This document shows, in pieces, positions 9,167-18,973 of a stretch of DNA of 64,000 nt; position 1 is the stretch's first letter; each line of letters starts with the position of its first letter. Position numbers and translations under genes: made by a program. A model generated the notes under the pieces. The model did no database searches and was not told the DNA's origin. It saw nothing but the letters and a program-made list of their open reading frames with translations. This DNA comes from Actinoplanes sp. SE50/110 (GTDB taxonomy: Bacteria > Actinomycetota > Actinomycetes > Mycobacteriales > Micromonosporaceae): assembly GCF_900119315.1 (NCBI RefSeq), contig NZ_LT827010.1, positions 1,192,501-1,256,500 on the forward strand. Direction: 5' to 3'.

Positions 9167-10546
9167 ATGTTGCTCAAGCCTTACCGGGAAACCCTCGCAC
9201 TGCCCAAGGTCATGTCCGTGCTCGCGATCGCCACGCTCGCGCGCATCCCGATCGCGGCCGGCGCCGTCGTGCTCACCCTGCACGTCGTCACCGACCTGGG
9301 CCGGGGCTACGGCGCGGCGGGCCTGGTCGGTGCCGCGGCGACCCTCGGCGGGTCACTCGGCGCCCCGATGATGGGCCGGCTCGTCGACCGGCGCGGGCTG
9401 CGGCCGGTCCTGGTGCTGACCACCGTCGCCGAGGTGATCTACTGGATCGTCGCGCAGGCGCTGCCCTACTGGGCGCTGCTCCCGGTCGCCGTGATCGGCG
9501 GCTTCCTGGCCCTGCCGGCGTTCTCGGTGGCCCGGCAGTCGATCGCCGCGCTCACCCCCGAGTCGCACCGCCTGCCCGCCTTCGCCCTCGACTCGATGAC
9601 CACCGAGCTGTCGTTCATGGCCGGCCCGGCCCTCGGCGTGCTGATCTCCACGGCCGACCACGCCGGCCCGCGCGTCGCCATGCTCGCCCTGGCCGGCGGC
9701 ATCCTGCTGGCCGGCCTCGGCCTGTGGCTGGTCAACCCGCCCACCCGGGCCGACCACGAGGCCCCGGTCTCGGCCGGCGAGCGGGTCGCCCGCCGCGAGT
9801 GGCTCAAGCCCCGCTTCATCGCCATCCTGGCCGTCACCATGGCCGCCACCCTCGTCCTGTCCGGCACCGACGTGTCCGTCGTCGCCGTCCTGCGCGCCTC
9901 CGGCGAGCTCAGCTGGTCCGGCCTCGTGATGACCCTGTGGGCCCTGTTCTCCCTGATCGGCGGCTTCGCCTACGGCACCGTCCGGCGCGGCCTCCCGGTC
10001 CTCGCCCTGTTCATCCCGATGGCCGTGTTCACCGTCCCGGTCGGCCTCGGCGGCTCCCACTGGTGGCTCCTGGCCGTCCTGCTCATCCCGGCCGGCGCCC
10101 TCTGCGCCCCCACCATCACCGCCAGTTCCTCCGCCGTCAGCCAGATGATCCCCGCCGCCGCCCGCGGCGAAGCCATGGGCCTGCACAACTCCGCCCTCAC
10201 CGTCGGCGTCGCCCTCGGCGGCCCGTTGGCCGGCCTCGCCATCGACTCGTGGGGCCCGGGGTGGGGCTTCACCGCCGTGGGCACGGTCGGCGTCCTGGTC
10301 GCCCTCGTCGTCATCCCGGCCGAGCTCCGTCGCCGCCGCGACAACCCGCCGGCCCAGCCCACCTCAACCGGGGCGCCCCCGGCTGCCTCGGCGCCGGTCG
10401 CTTCGACCGCGGTTGCCTCGGTCCCGCCTGCCTCGGTCCCGCCTGCCTCGGTCCAGGCCGCCTCGGCGCCGATCGCTTCGGTCCGGGCCGCCTCGGCCGA
10501 GGCGATTCCGGCGCCGGTTGCCCCGGTTGAGGCGACCTCGGTCTAA
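9167..10546 (+). CDS. MFS transporter with Ala/Pro/Ser-rich C-terminal tail
   Basis: 459 aa from ATG 9167, with GGAGGTCAGG upstream. There are about 12 hydrophobic segments, the first near residues 13-37, with the MFS loop motif GRLVDRRGLRPVL between helices 2 and 3 (about 67-80). This is an inner-membrane secondary transporter; its sequence type (SetA/drug-efflux-like) suggests export, but the substrate is unknown. The last 60 or so residues are a cytoplasmic low-complexity tail built of PPASV/AASAP/VASV-like units, encoded by an imperfect 15-bp repeat. No regulator is adjacent. Confidence 0.85.
   Translation: MLLKPYRETLALPKVMSVLAIATLARIPIAAGAVVLTLHVVTDLGRGYGAAGLVGAAATLGGSLGAPMMGRLVDRRGLRPVLVLTTVAEVIYWIVAQALPYWALLPVAVIGGFLALPAFSVARQSIAALTPESHRLPAFALDSMTTELSFMAGPALGVLISTADHAGPRVAMLALAGGILLAGLGLWLVNPPTRADHEAPVSAGERVARREWLKPRFIAILAVTMAATLVLSGTDVSVVAVLRASGELSWSGLVMTLWALFSLIGGFAYGTVRRGLPVLALFIPMAVFTVPVGLGGSHWWLLAVLLIPAGALCAPTITASSSAVSQMIPAAARGEAMGLHNSALTVGVALGGPLAGLAIDSWGPGWGFTAVGTVGVLVALVVIPAELRRRRDNPPAQPTSTGAPPAASAPVASTAVASVPPASVPPASVQAASAPIASVRAASAEAIPAPVAPVEATSV
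10416..10454 (+). repeat. 15-bp tandem repeat in the MFS gene tail
   Basis: The unit CCTCGGTCCCGCCTG is repeated exactly at 10416-10430 and 10431-10445, then a partial third copy. It encodes the ASVPP tail and probably varies by slippage. Confidence 0.7.
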
Positions 10547-10845
10547 GCACTTCCGCCGGGGCTTGCGTCTGCTCCCGCTCGTGCGTCCCCTCTCGGGTGA
10601 TGTCGGTTCCCGCGGCCGCGGGAACCCGGCCGGCTCCGGATGTCCACGGGGCTGCCGGCAGGGCCGGCAGGGCCGGCAGGGCCGGGAAATCCGGCTGGCG
10701 GCGGTGAATGCCCGTGGGTAGGGTCGGGATGGAACTCCGCATCTTCGAGCCCTGGATACATGTCGCGGGTGGGCTCGGGACCTCGCCGTGAGCGGGGAGG
10801 AGGTGGCGACGTCATCTGTTGCTGCCTGCCTTCTGGAGGATGACC
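10547..10845. other. Intergenic region without a supported gene
   Basis: About 300 bp between the MFS transporter and the LLM oxidoreductase. It contains a short 9-bp direct repeat, GCCGGCAGG, reiterated around 10654-10684. The open frames here are Gly/Pro-rich shadows with no family features. A promoter for the downstream gene is expected, but no convincing -35/-10 pair could be picked. Confidence 0.5.
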
Positions 10846-11913
10846 ATGGAGTTCGGCCTCGGCCTGCCCATCAATGACCCCGCTCTGCTGCCCGCCTGGG
10901 CCCGGCTCGCGGAACAGCACGACTTCGCCACGCTGGCTCTGCTGGACCGCCTCACCTTCGACAACCCCGAGCCACTGATCGCCCTCGCCGTCCTGGCCGG
11001 CGGCACCGACCGGATCCGGTTGCAGACCGAAGTGCTGCTCGGCCCGCTGCGGTCGACGGCCTTGCTGGCCAAGCAGGTCGCCACCCTCGACCGGATGTCA
11101 GGCGGCCGCTTCGTCCTCGGCATCGGCATCGGCGGCCGCGAGGACGATCATGAGGCGGCCGGTGTCCCCCTCGCGGGCCGCGGCCGTCTCCTTGACGCCC
11201 AGCTCGCCGACCTCCGAAGGATCTGGCGCGGCGAGCCCTACCGCGCCGCGACCACCCCGGACCCGCGCGACCGGTCGGTCGCCCCGGACGGCGCGGGTCA
11301 CCCCCTCCGCCACCGCCGCGCTGAACATCCCGGTGGCACGGAAACCGCTGGTCCCGGCGGGCCCGATGGTGCTGGGCGGCCGGGTGGGTCCGGTGTGGTG
11401 TCGCGGTCCGGGGGATCCGGAGTGGCGCCTTCCACGGAGGATGACTGGGGGCTCGGGCGGCGAGTGGCCGCCGGTGTCGCCGGGATCGGGCCGCGGCCGG
11501 TTGCGGGGGACGGGCCGCCGATTCTGATCGGGGGATTCGCGCCGGCGGCGTTGCGCCGGGTGGCGCGGTTTGCGGACGGGTTCATCTGTGCGGCGCCGTT
11601 GGGATGGGCAGGAGGATTGGTTCGTACTGTCAATGAACAGTGGGAGGAAGCGGGGCGGGCGGGGCGGCCCCGGCTGGTCTGCCAGATCAATGTGTCGGTG
11701 GGGGATGCCGCGACGGTCGAGCGGGGCAGGCGGGCGGTGGCCGACTACTACGCCTTCACCGGGCGTCCCGGATTCGGCGTGCCGCTGAGCGATCCGGGGG
11801 AGATCGCCGAGGCAGTGGCGGCGTATCGGGAGTTCGGGGCCGACGAACTCGTCTTCTACTGCTACGCCGACGATCCCCGCCAGATCGACATTCTCGCCGG
11901 AATTCTGCGCTGA
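10846..11913 (+). CDS. LLM-class flavin-dependent oxidoreductase with a low-complexity insert
   Basis: 355 aa from ATG 10846, placed 6 bp after GGAGG; ATG 10840 and TTG 10819 are poorer. The N-terminal half is a bacterial-luciferase-like TIM barrel (FGLGLPINDP, LQTEVLLGPLRST, KQVATLDRMSGGRFVLGIG) and the C-terminal half continues at ILIGGFAPAALRRVARFADG. Members bind FMN or F420; in this lineage F420 is common. Between WRGEPY (about residue 128) and the ILIGG strand lies roughly 95 residues, much of it Gly/Pro/Ser-rich, where relatives have a short loop. The frame is not broken. Substrate unknown. Confidence 0.78.
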   Translation: MEFGLGLPINDPALLPAWARLAEQHDFATLALLDRLTFDNPEPLIALAVLAGGTDRIRLQTEVLLGPLRSTALLAKQVATLDRMSGGRFVLGIGIGGREDDHEAAGVPLAGRGRLLDAQLADLRRIWRGEPYRAATTPDPRDRSVAPDGAGHPLRHRRAEHPGGTETAGPGGPDGAGRPGGSGVVSRSGGSGVAPSTEDDWGLGRRVAAGVAGIGPRPVAGDGPPILIGGFAPAALRRVARFADGFICAAPLGWAGGLVRTVNEQWEEAGRAGRPRLVCQINVSVGDAATVERGRRAVADYYAFTGRPGFGVPLSDPGEIAEAVAAYREFGADELVFYCYADDPRQIDILAGILR

Positions 11914-12038
11914 CCGTCGCCGGACCGGCCGTTACGCACCCGCGGACGGCCGGTCCGGGGTCGTCGACCTCGTTGCGAGGCGGCCGACGATTCCGGGAGC
12001 TGGTCTTTGGACCCTGCGGCTGGTGTCGGCGCCCGAGA

Positions 12039-12812
12039 TCAGCCGGTGTGCCCGCCGTGCCGTGGGAATTCCAGGTACATCAGGTGGAGACCGACGCGGC
12101 CCTGGGTGGGATGGTCGAAGGCGCGCGGGACCGTGCCGAGGATCTGGAAGCCGAGGCGGCGGTAGACGGTCACGGCGGCCGTGTTGGTGGCGACGACGGC
12201 GTTGAACTGGATGCCGGCGTAGCCTTCGGTCCGCGCCCAGTCGATCACGTAGCGGCAGAGGGCCGCGCCGATGCCCCGGCCGCGGCTGCCGGCGGCGACC
12301 ATGAAGCTTGCCGTGGCGATGTGGGCGCCGGGTCCGCCGCGGTTCGGGCCCATCTTCGCGGTCCCGGTGATCTTCTCCGGTGGAGACCCGTTCGCCGGTA
12401 CGTCGTGGTCCGCCCCGCCGCGGGCCGGCTCGGTCGAGACCACGGTCAGCCCGGGCGGCTGCTCCAGCCAGATGGCCCGCGCCTCGGGCTCGGTCATCGC
12501 CGGGTCGAACGGGTAGGTGTCGGCGGCCCGCACCACTTCGCGGACGATCGGCCACACCTGCCCCCAATCACCGTCCGCCACGGGCCGGATGACAGCCGCG
12601 GGGCGAGCGGCCAGCACGCCCCGAGAAGGCCGCGCCAACCCCGAAGGTGCCGCAGAAACGGGCGCGGCAGAAACGGGCGCGACCGAAGCGGGCGCGGCCG
12701 GAGAAGGCGACGATGACGGCGCGGATGGGGACAACGGCGCCGCCGCCACGGACGAAGAAGGCGGTGCCGTGGTGGCCGAAGGGGGCGGCGTCTCGTCGGG
12801 CACGCGGGTCAC
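12039..12812 (-). CDS. GNAT N-acetyltransferase with Ala/Pro-rich N-terminus
   Basis: 257 aa from GTG 12812, whose GTGA overlaps the pncA stop, so it is probably translationally coupled. Residues 8 to about 75 are Pro/Ala/Ser-rich and look disordered. The GNAT domain starts at AAVIRPVADGDWGQVWPIV and contains the acetyl-CoA loop GSRGRGIGAALCRYV and the C-terminal NTAAVTVYRRLGFQILG. The substrate is not known; the family acetylates amines on metabolites, antibiotics or proteins. It is the third gene of pncB-pncA-GNAT, which suggests, without proof, a link to nicotinamide metabolism. Confidence 0.82.
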   Translation of the reverse strand: MTRVPDETPPPSATTAPPSSSVAAAPLSPSAPSSSPSPAAPASVAPVSAAPVSAAPSGLARPSRGVLAARPAAVIRPVADGDWGQVWPIVREVVRAADTYPFDPAMTEPEARAIWLEQPPGLTVVSTEPARGGADHDVPANGSPPEKITGTAKMGPNRGGPGAHIATASFMVAAGSRGRGIGAALCRYVIDWARTEGYAGIQFNAVVATNTAAVTVYRRLGFQILGTVPRAFDHPTQGRVGLHLMYLEFPRHGGHTG

Positions 12813-13390
12813 ATCGGGTCGACGATCGGGGCTCCGGTCATCGACACCGCCGCGGCGCGGAAGTCGGCCAGAGCCGCCTCGGTCGTGGCCGCCGCCACAC
12901 CCGCGGTCAGTTCGAGGACGACGGTGGTGGCGAAGCCTTCGGTGGCGGCATCCAGCGCGGTGGCGCGTACGCAATGATCTGTCGCGATCCCGACGACCTC
13001 GACGTCGGTGACCGCCCGGGCCCGCAACCATCCGGCGAGGGTTTCGCCCTGGTCGGTGTGCCCTTCGAAGCCGGAGTACGCCGCCTGGTGCGCGCCCTTG
13101 TGGAAGATCGCCTCGATCCGGTCGGTGATCAGCTCGGGGTGGAAGTCGGCGCCCGAGGACCCGGCGACGCAGTGGGCCGGCCACGAGTCGACGAAGTCCG
13201 GGCTGGCGCTGAAGTGCGCGCCCGGGTCGATGTGGTAGTCCTTGGTGGCGACGACGTGGTCCCAGCGGTCGCCGGCCCTGTCGAGGACCAGCGAGATGCC
13301 CTTGGCGACGGCGGCGCCGCCGGCGACCGGCAGCGAGCCGCCTTCGCAGAAGTCGTTCTGCACGTCCACGATGATCAGCGCGCGAGTCAT
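12809..13390 (-). CDS. pncA: Nicotinamidase (pyrazinamidase-type isochorismatase-fold amidohydrolase)
   Basis: 193 aa. The catalytic triad of PncA is visible: Asp9 (IIVDVQNDF), Lys98 (IFHKGAH) and Cys140 ([13 protein letters not shown]). The metal-binding set is Asp51, His53 and His59 in [11 protein letters not shown], plus His73. The enzyme hydrolyses nicotinamide to nicotinate and ammonia in the cytosol. It lies 10 bp after pncB, which uses the nicotinate, so the pair forms the Preiss-Handler NAD salvage entry. Confidence 0.94.
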   Translation of the reverse strand: MTRALIIVDVQNDFCEGGSLPVAGGAAVAKGISLVLDRAGDRWDHVVATKDYHIDPGAHFSASPDFVDSWPAHCVAGSSGADFHPELITDRIEAIFHKGAHQAAYSGFEGHTDQGETLAGWLRARAVTDVEVVGIATDHCVRATALDAATEGFATTVVLELTAGVAAATTEAALADFRAAAVSMTGAPIVDPM

Positions 13391-13400
13391 GGGGTGGCCC

Positions 13401-14687
13401 CTATGCGGTGGGAATGAGGATGACCGGGATGGCCGGGTCGCCCGCGGAGAGTTTCAGGCCCTCCCACGGGATCGAGATCAGGTTGCGGCGCAGGTGGTCG
13501 CGGGACTCCTGCAGGGTGGGTCGGGTCTGCGCCTCGCCCCCGGTGATGTAGGGGCGCTGCAGCAGCCGGTCGTTGGCCTGGTGGTCGGGCACCCCCTGGG
13601 AGACGATGATCTCCTCGGTGGCGGTCCCGGTGGGTTTGTGCCGGCGCACCGCGGTCTTGCGGCCGCCGACGGTGGCCTTGTTCTCCGAGCGCTTGACGAC
13701 CGGGCGGCCGGCGACCTCGACGAGTTTGTAGACCAGGCCGGCGGTGGGCGCCCCGGAGCCGGTGACCACCGCGGTGCCGGCGCCGTACATGTCGACCGGT
13801 TCGGCGGCGAGGGTGGCGATCGAGTACTCGTCCATGTCACCCGAAACGATGATCTTGGTCTCGGTGGCGCCGAGCGAGTCGAGCAGCTCGCGGGAGTGCT
13901 GGGCGAGCACCGACAGGTCACCCGAGTCGATCCGGACGGCGCGCAGGTCGGGCCCGGCGACCGCGATCGCGTTCCGGATGCCCTGGCTGATGTCGTACGT
14001 GTCGACGAGCAGCGTGGTGTTCTTGCCGAGCGCCGCGACCTGGGACCCGAACGCGGTCGGCTCGTCGTCGTGCAGCAGCGTGAACGCGTGCGCCGAGGTG
14101 CCGGTGGTCGGGATGCCGTAGGCGCGGCCGGCGGCCAGGTTCGACGTGGAGGCGAAGCCGGCCAGGTAGGCGGCCCGGGAGGCGGCGACCGCGGCCTGCT
14201 CGTGGGTGCGCCGGGAGCCCATCTCGATGATCGGACGGCCGCGGGCGGCGGTGACCATTCGGGCCGCGGCGGCGGCGATCGCGCAGTCGTGGTTGAGCAC
14301 CGAGAGGATCAGCGTCTCCAGCACCACGCACTCGGCGAATCTGCCGGAGACGGTGAGGATCGGGGAGCCGGGGAAGAACAGCTCGCCCTCGGCGTACCCG
14401 TCGATGTCGCCGGTGAACCGGTAGTTGGCCAGCCAGGTGGCGGTGGCCTCGTCGACGACACCCGAGGAGCGCAGGAACTCGATCTCGGCCGGGTCGAACC
14501 GGAAACCGGCGACCATCTCGATCAGCCGGTCGGTGCCGGCCACCACGCCGTAGCGTCGGCCGGTCGGCAGGCGGCGCGCGAAGACCTCGAACACGCACTG
14601 CCGCTCGGCGGTGCCGTCCTTGAGGGCGGCACTGATCATGGTCAGCTCATAGTGATCGGTCAGCAGGGCCGGCCCCATCGTCTCCAC
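13401..14687 (-). CDS. pncB: Nicotinate phosphoribosyltransferase
   Basis: 428 aa. The N-terminal [15 protein letters not shown], the [16 protein letters not shown] segment, [11 protein letters not shown] with the conserved histidine, and [11 protein letters not shown] with [15 protein letters not shown] (phosphoribosyl-binding region) are typical of NAPRTase. It condenses nicotinate with PRPP to nicotinate mononucleotide, using ATP. ATG 14687 gives [16 protein letters not shown] 14678 is an alternative. It is first in the pncB-pncA-GNAT operon and divergent from clpS, a common actinobacterial arrangement. Confidence 0.95.
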   Translation of the reverse strand: METMGPALLTDHYELTMISAALKDGTAERQCVFEVFARRLPTGRRYGVVAGTDRLIEMVAGFRFDPAEIEFLRSSGVVDEATATWLANYRFTGDIDGYAEGELFFPGSPILTVSGRFAECVVLETLILSVLNHDCAIAAAAARMVTAARGRPIIEMGSRRTHEQAAVAASRAAYLAGFASTSNLAAGRAYGIPTTGTSAHAFTLLHDDEPTAFGSQVAALGKNTTLLVDTYDISQGIRNAIAVAGPDLRAVRIDSGDLSVLAQHSRELLDSLGATETKIIVSGDMDEYSIATLAAEPVDMYGAGTAVVTGSGAPTAGLVYKLVEVAGRPVVKRSENKATVGGRKTAVRRHKPTGTATEEIIVSQGVPDHQANDRLLQRPYITGGEAQTRPTLQESRDHLRRNLISIPWEGLKLSAGDPAIPVILIPTA

Positions 14688-14783
14688 GATCCCTACCCTA
14701 ATGCGTGCCCCGGGAGGGCGTCGCGACCTGCCGTTCGGTGCTCCGGTTCACGCCTGGGGCGGATCCGGTGGCACCATGGGGGC

Positions 14784-15074
14784 ATGGCGTTGCCTCAGGT
14801 TGCTCCCGTCGAGACGCCGGAGATCGAGGAAGTACCGGCCGAGGATCGGCCTTGGGTGACCATCGTCTGGGACGATCCGGTCAACCTCATGTCGTACGTG
14901 ACCTGGGTCTTCCAGAAGCTCTTCGGGTTCAGTAAGGAAAAGGCCGAGAGGCTGATGATGGACGTGCACACCAAGGGCAAGGCGGTGGTGTCCAGCGGCG
15001 CCCGCGAGCGCATGGAGATGGACGCCAACCAACTGCACGGATACGGTCTCTGGGCAACTGTGGACCGAGCCTGA
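14784..15074 (+). CDS. clpS: ClpS, N-end-rule adaptor of the Clp protease
   Basis: 96 aa from ATG 14784. The ClpS core is clear: [20 protein letters not shown], the VHTKGKAVV motif with the histidine of the N-degron pocket, and a C-terminal [12 protein letters not shown] strand. ClpS binds the N-domain of ClpC or ClpA and delivers substrates with bulky hydrophobic N-termini. The N-terminal 20 or so residues are acidic and flexible, as usual. It is first in the clpS / DUF2017 / mec / cysO / cysM string. Confidence 0.94.
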   Translation: MALPQVAPVETPEIEEVPAEDRPWVTIVWDDPVNLMSYVTWVFQKLFGFSKEKAERLMMDVHTKGKAVVSSGARERMEMDANQLHGYGLWATVDRA

Positions 15075-15094
15075 CAAAGCGGGTGGGGAAGAGC

Positions 15095-15595
15095 ATGTTC
15101 CGACGCAGCGGCGGTCAGTGTGTGGCCACGTTCGCGCACGACGAGGTGCGTGTCCTGCGGAAGGTGGCCGCCGAGGTGGTGGGCCTGCTGACCGACGGGA
15201 TGGACCACACCGACCCGGTGGTGGGCCGTCTCTTCCCGGACATCTATCCGGAGCGCCCGGAGGATTCCCGGGAATTCCGGCTGTACACCGAGAGCGACCT
15301 GAAAAGCGCCAAGATCGACCAGGCCGGCGCGATCCTGGCCGCCCTACCCGACGAGGGCGAGGGCGAGGTGCGGCTGGACGGTGAGGCCGCCGAGGCCTGG
15401 CTGCGCGCGATCAACGACGCCCGGCTGGCGATGGGCACCCGTCTGGACATCCAGGCCGACACCGATCTGGCCGAGGAACTGGACGACGCGGTGCTGGAGG
15501 ATCCGGGTTCCAGCCGGGTGTTCCAGCTGTCCGTTTACGCCTACCTCGGTTATCTACAGGAATCACTCCTCAATGCGCTGCCGGAGATCAAATAG
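15095..15595 (+). CDS. DUF2017 family protein
   Basis: 166 aa from ATG 15095, preceded by GGGGAAG; GTG 15083 would add four residues. It is a soluble, acidic, mostly helical protein of unknown function (DUF2017) that almost always follows clpS in actinobacteria. Visible conserved parts are VRVLRKVAAEVVGLL, DPVVGRLFPDIYPERPEDSREFR and the late VFQLSVYAYLGYLQESLL helix. Conserved linkage with clpS suggests a role around Clp proteolysis, but this is not established. Confidence 0.85.
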   Translation: MFRRSGGQCVATFAHDEVRVLRKVAAEVVGLLTDGMDHTDPVVGRLFPDIYPERPEDSREFRLYTESDLKSAKIDQAGAILAALPDEGEGEVRLDGEAAEAWLRAINDARLAMGTRLDIQADTDLAEELDDAVLEDPGSSRVFQLSVYAYLGYLQESLLNALPEIK

Positions 15596-15648
15596 GTGTG
15601 TGCCTCGCCACGCGCGGAGTGGCGAAACCTTTCGGTAATGTGAACGCC

Positions 15649-16071
15649 GTGCTGACCATCGACAGTGCGATCGTGCGTGCGATCGTCGCCCACGCCCGCC
15701 GGGACCATCCCGACGAGGCCTGTGGCGTGGTCGCCGGCGCGATCGGCAGTGACGTGCCGGCCCGGCACATCCCGATGGACAATGCGGCCCGGTCGATGAC
15801 CTTCTACGAGTTCGACTCGATGGAGCACTTCCGGGTCTGGCGCGAGATGGACGACAACGACGAGGAGCCGGTGGTCATCTACCACTCGCACACGGCCACC
15901 GAGGCCTACCCCTCGCGCACCGACATCTCGTTCGCCGGTGAGCCGAACGCGCACTATCTGCTCGTCTCGACCCGTGAGCCGGATTCCGAGGAGATCCGCT
16001 CGTTCCGTATCGTGGACGGTGTGGTGACCGAGGAAGAGGTCAACATCGTGGATGCGACGGTGAAGTCGTGA
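15649..16071 (+). CDS. mec: Mec-type JAMM/MPN+ metalloprotease (CysO-cysteine peptidase)
   Basis: 140 aa from GTG 15649, where family proteins begin (VLTIDSAIV). Longer starts at 15640 or 15598 are in frame. JAMM features are the glutamate in HPDEACGVV and the zinc motif YHSHTATEAYPSRTDI (HxH-x7-SxxD). In mycobacteria Mec releases cysteine from CysO-cysteine. Here it is encoded with cysO and cysM, so the CysO-dependent cysteine route is complete. It may also have to trim the C-terminal extension of this CysO (see cysO). Confidence 0.92.
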   Translation: MLTIDSAIVRAIVAHARRDHPDEACGVVAGAIGSDVPARHIPMDNAARSMTFYEFDSMEHFRVWREMDDNDEEPVVIYHSHTATEAYPSRTDISFAGEPNAHYLLVSTREPDSEEIRSFRIVDGVVTEEEVNIVDATVKS

Positions 16072-16148
16072 AGGTGAGTGCCGTGCAGTCGTACATGTTC
16101 GGGCAGAGCCCGGCGTCGGTGTTCTACGAGTGTCGCCGGGTCCGTTAG
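16068..16148 (+). CDS. Possible 26-aa peptide between mec and cysO
   Basis: GTG 16068 overlaps the mec TGA as GTGA, giving a 26-codon frame that ends ECRRVR at TAG 16146-16148, 56 bp before cysO. It has one cysteine near the end and a basic tail. Cysteine genes of actinobacteria often carry short Cys-containing leader peptides, but this one has a single Cys and no convincing attenuator hairpin after it. It may be a chance frame. Confidence 0.3.
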   Translation: MKVSAVQSYMFGQSPASVFYECRRVR

Positions 16149-16204
16149 ACCCCGACCTCCCGACCGCCCTGCCCGCATGACGACTCTCTAGGAGCTTGAC
16201 AATC

Positions 16205-16519
16205 ATGGCTATCGAAGTCCGCGTTCCCACCATCCTGCGCAGCTACACCGGCGGTTCCAAGATCGTCGAGGGTGCCGGGGACAACCTCTCCGCGCTGATC
16301 GACGACCTGGACGCCAAGCACAGCGGCATCAAGGGCCGGCTGATCACCGCCGAGGGCGGCCTGCACCGCTTCGTCAACATCTACGTCAACGACGAGGACG
16401 TGCGCTTCCTCGGCGCGCTCGACGCGAAGCTGAACGACGGTGACTCGATCACCATCCTCCCGGCCGTGGCCGGTGGCGCCCTGGGCTTCGCGGCGGCGGC
16501 CGCCTTCTTCGGGCGCTGA
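16205..16519 (+). CDS. cysO: CysO-type sulfur-carrier protein with a C-terminal extension
   Basis: 104 aa from ATG 16205, after an AGGAG site. It is a ubiquitin-like beta-grasp sulfur carrier (MoaD/ThiS family): VPTILRSYTGG, HRFVNIYVNDEDVRF and ILPAVAGG are close to mycobacterial CysO. In CysO the chain ends at Gly-Gly, which becomes the thiocarboxylate donating sulfur to CysM. Here the Gly-Gly is residues 90-91 and 13 further residues follow (ALGFAAAAAFFGR). Activation would need their removal, plausibly by the Mec JAMM protease encoded just upstream, as QbsD does for QbsE. It is 6 bp from cysM. Confidence 0.92.
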   Translation: MAIEVRVPTILRSYTGGSKIVEGAGDNLSALIDDLDAKHSGIKGRLITAEGGLHRFVNIYVNDEDVRFLGALDAKLNDGDSITILPAVAGGALGFAAAAAFFGR

Positions 16520-17889
<1,370 letters not shown>

Positions 17890-17977
17890 GTCGCCTCCAT
17901 CTGATCGTTCTCGGGTCCTCACTCTGAGCAACGCGGAGGGCTTACCGGACGTGACGGTAAAAATGGTCAGGACCCAG

Positions 17978-18017
17978 GTCACAGCACCTGTGACGTGCGT
18001 TGTCGATTTAGCGACAA
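17978..18017. promoter_or_regulatory. Two inverted repeats in the divergent region
   Basis: GTCACAG (17978-17984) and CTGTGAC (17988-17994) form a 7-bp inverted repeat with a 3-nt spacer, and TTGTCG (18000-18005) with CGACAA (18012-18017) form a second. They lie between the membrane gene (17889) and the MBL gene (18163). They could be operators; no regulator is assigned. Confidence 0.35.
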
Positions 18018-18162
18018 ATCGATCAGTTGTTAACGTCGGGCAGCGGTCAGCGCGTACGCTTCGCACCGTGATTGACTGGTCTGACAAGTCCAGCGCAGAC
18101 CGGTCGGGCGGGGCGTGGACGACCTTGGAATGGCCGACCCGGTGTGAGTCAGAGGGACCCGC

Positions 18163-18909
18163 ATGCGACTAACCGTTCTCGGTTGTGCCGGCAGTTTCCC
18201 CGGCCCCGAGTCGGCTTGTTCGGCCTATCTCGTGGAAGCCGAGGGATTCCGGCTGCTGATCGACTTCGGGTCGGGCGCGCTCTCCGCCCTGCAGCGGTAT
18301 TCGGACATGCGCGCGATCGATGCCATCCTGCTCACCCACCTGCACTGTGATCACATGCTGGACGCGTGCACCTATGTGGTCGTCCGGCGCTACGACCCGG
18401 CCGGTCCGCTGCCGGCGCTGCCGGTGTACGCGCCGCTCGGCGCCGCCGAGCGGATCGCCGCCGCGTACAGCGCCGACGGGGAGCCGGTCGACGACGTCTA
18501 CACGTTCTACGGCCTGCAGCCGGGCACCTTCCCGATCGGCCCGCTGACCGTCACGGTCGACCGGGTCAACCATCCGGTGGAGACGTACGGCGTCCGGATC
18601 GAGCACAACGGCCGGGTCCTGGCGTACTCGTCGGACACCGCGCCCTGCGAGGCGCTGCTGCGGCTGGCTGCCGGTGCCGACCTGTTCCTGTGTGAGGCCA
18701 GCTACATGGACGGTGTGGAGAATCCGCCGGACCTGCACCTGACCGGCGGCGAAGCGGGGGAGGCGGCCACCAAGGCCGACGTCGCCCGATTGCTTCTGAC
18801 ACATCTGGTGCCGGCGTGGGCCAGTGAGGCCACTATCGTGGAGGCAGCCGGAGCCGCATACGCGGGACCGGTGGAAGTCGTCCGCCCGGGTGCCAGATAC
18901 GATCTCTGA
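18163..18909 (+). CDS. Metallo-beta-lactamase-fold phosphodiesterase, Rv1339-like
   Basis: 248 aa. The MBL zinc motif THLHCDHMLD lies near residue 60, with further histidines in RVNHPVETYG and a late LLTHLVP. The start MRLTVLGCAGSFPGPES is typical of this group. It sits in the conserved neighbourhood of cysM and rph-rdgB occupied in Mycobacterium tuberculosis by Rv1339, reported as an atypical cAMP phosphodiesterase. Unlike there, no rhomboid or murI gene is present and a glycosyltransferase follows. The cAMP role is inferred from family and position. Confidence 0.85.
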   Translation: MRLTVLGCAGSFPGPESACSAYLVEAEGFRLLIDFGSGALSALQRYSDMRAIDAILLTHLHCDHMLDACTYVVVRRYDPAGPLPALPVYAPLGAAERIAAAYSADGEPVDDVYTFYGLQPGTFPIGPLTVTVDRVNHPVETYGVRIEHNGRVLAYSSDTAPCEALLRLAAGADLFLCEASYMDGVENPPDLHLTGGEAGEAATKADVARLLLTHLVPAWASEATIVEAAGAAYAGPVEVVRPGARYDL

Positions 18910-18973
18910 GCCGGTACGGGGGTGGGATCGGCTTACACCGGTGCACCTCGTGTCGTGACCTTGGAGTTGTTAC

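Noticed and set aside
11150..11527. Frameshift inside the LLM oxidoreductase
   Set aside because: The alternate plus frame gives no family residues, and both barrel halves are in one frame; an insertion explains the sequence better.
13242..15074. 610-codon plus-strand frame that ends in ClpS
   Set aside because: The first 510 codons are the reverse shadow of pncB and pncA and are Gly/Asp/Arg-rich. ClpS proper starts at 14784.
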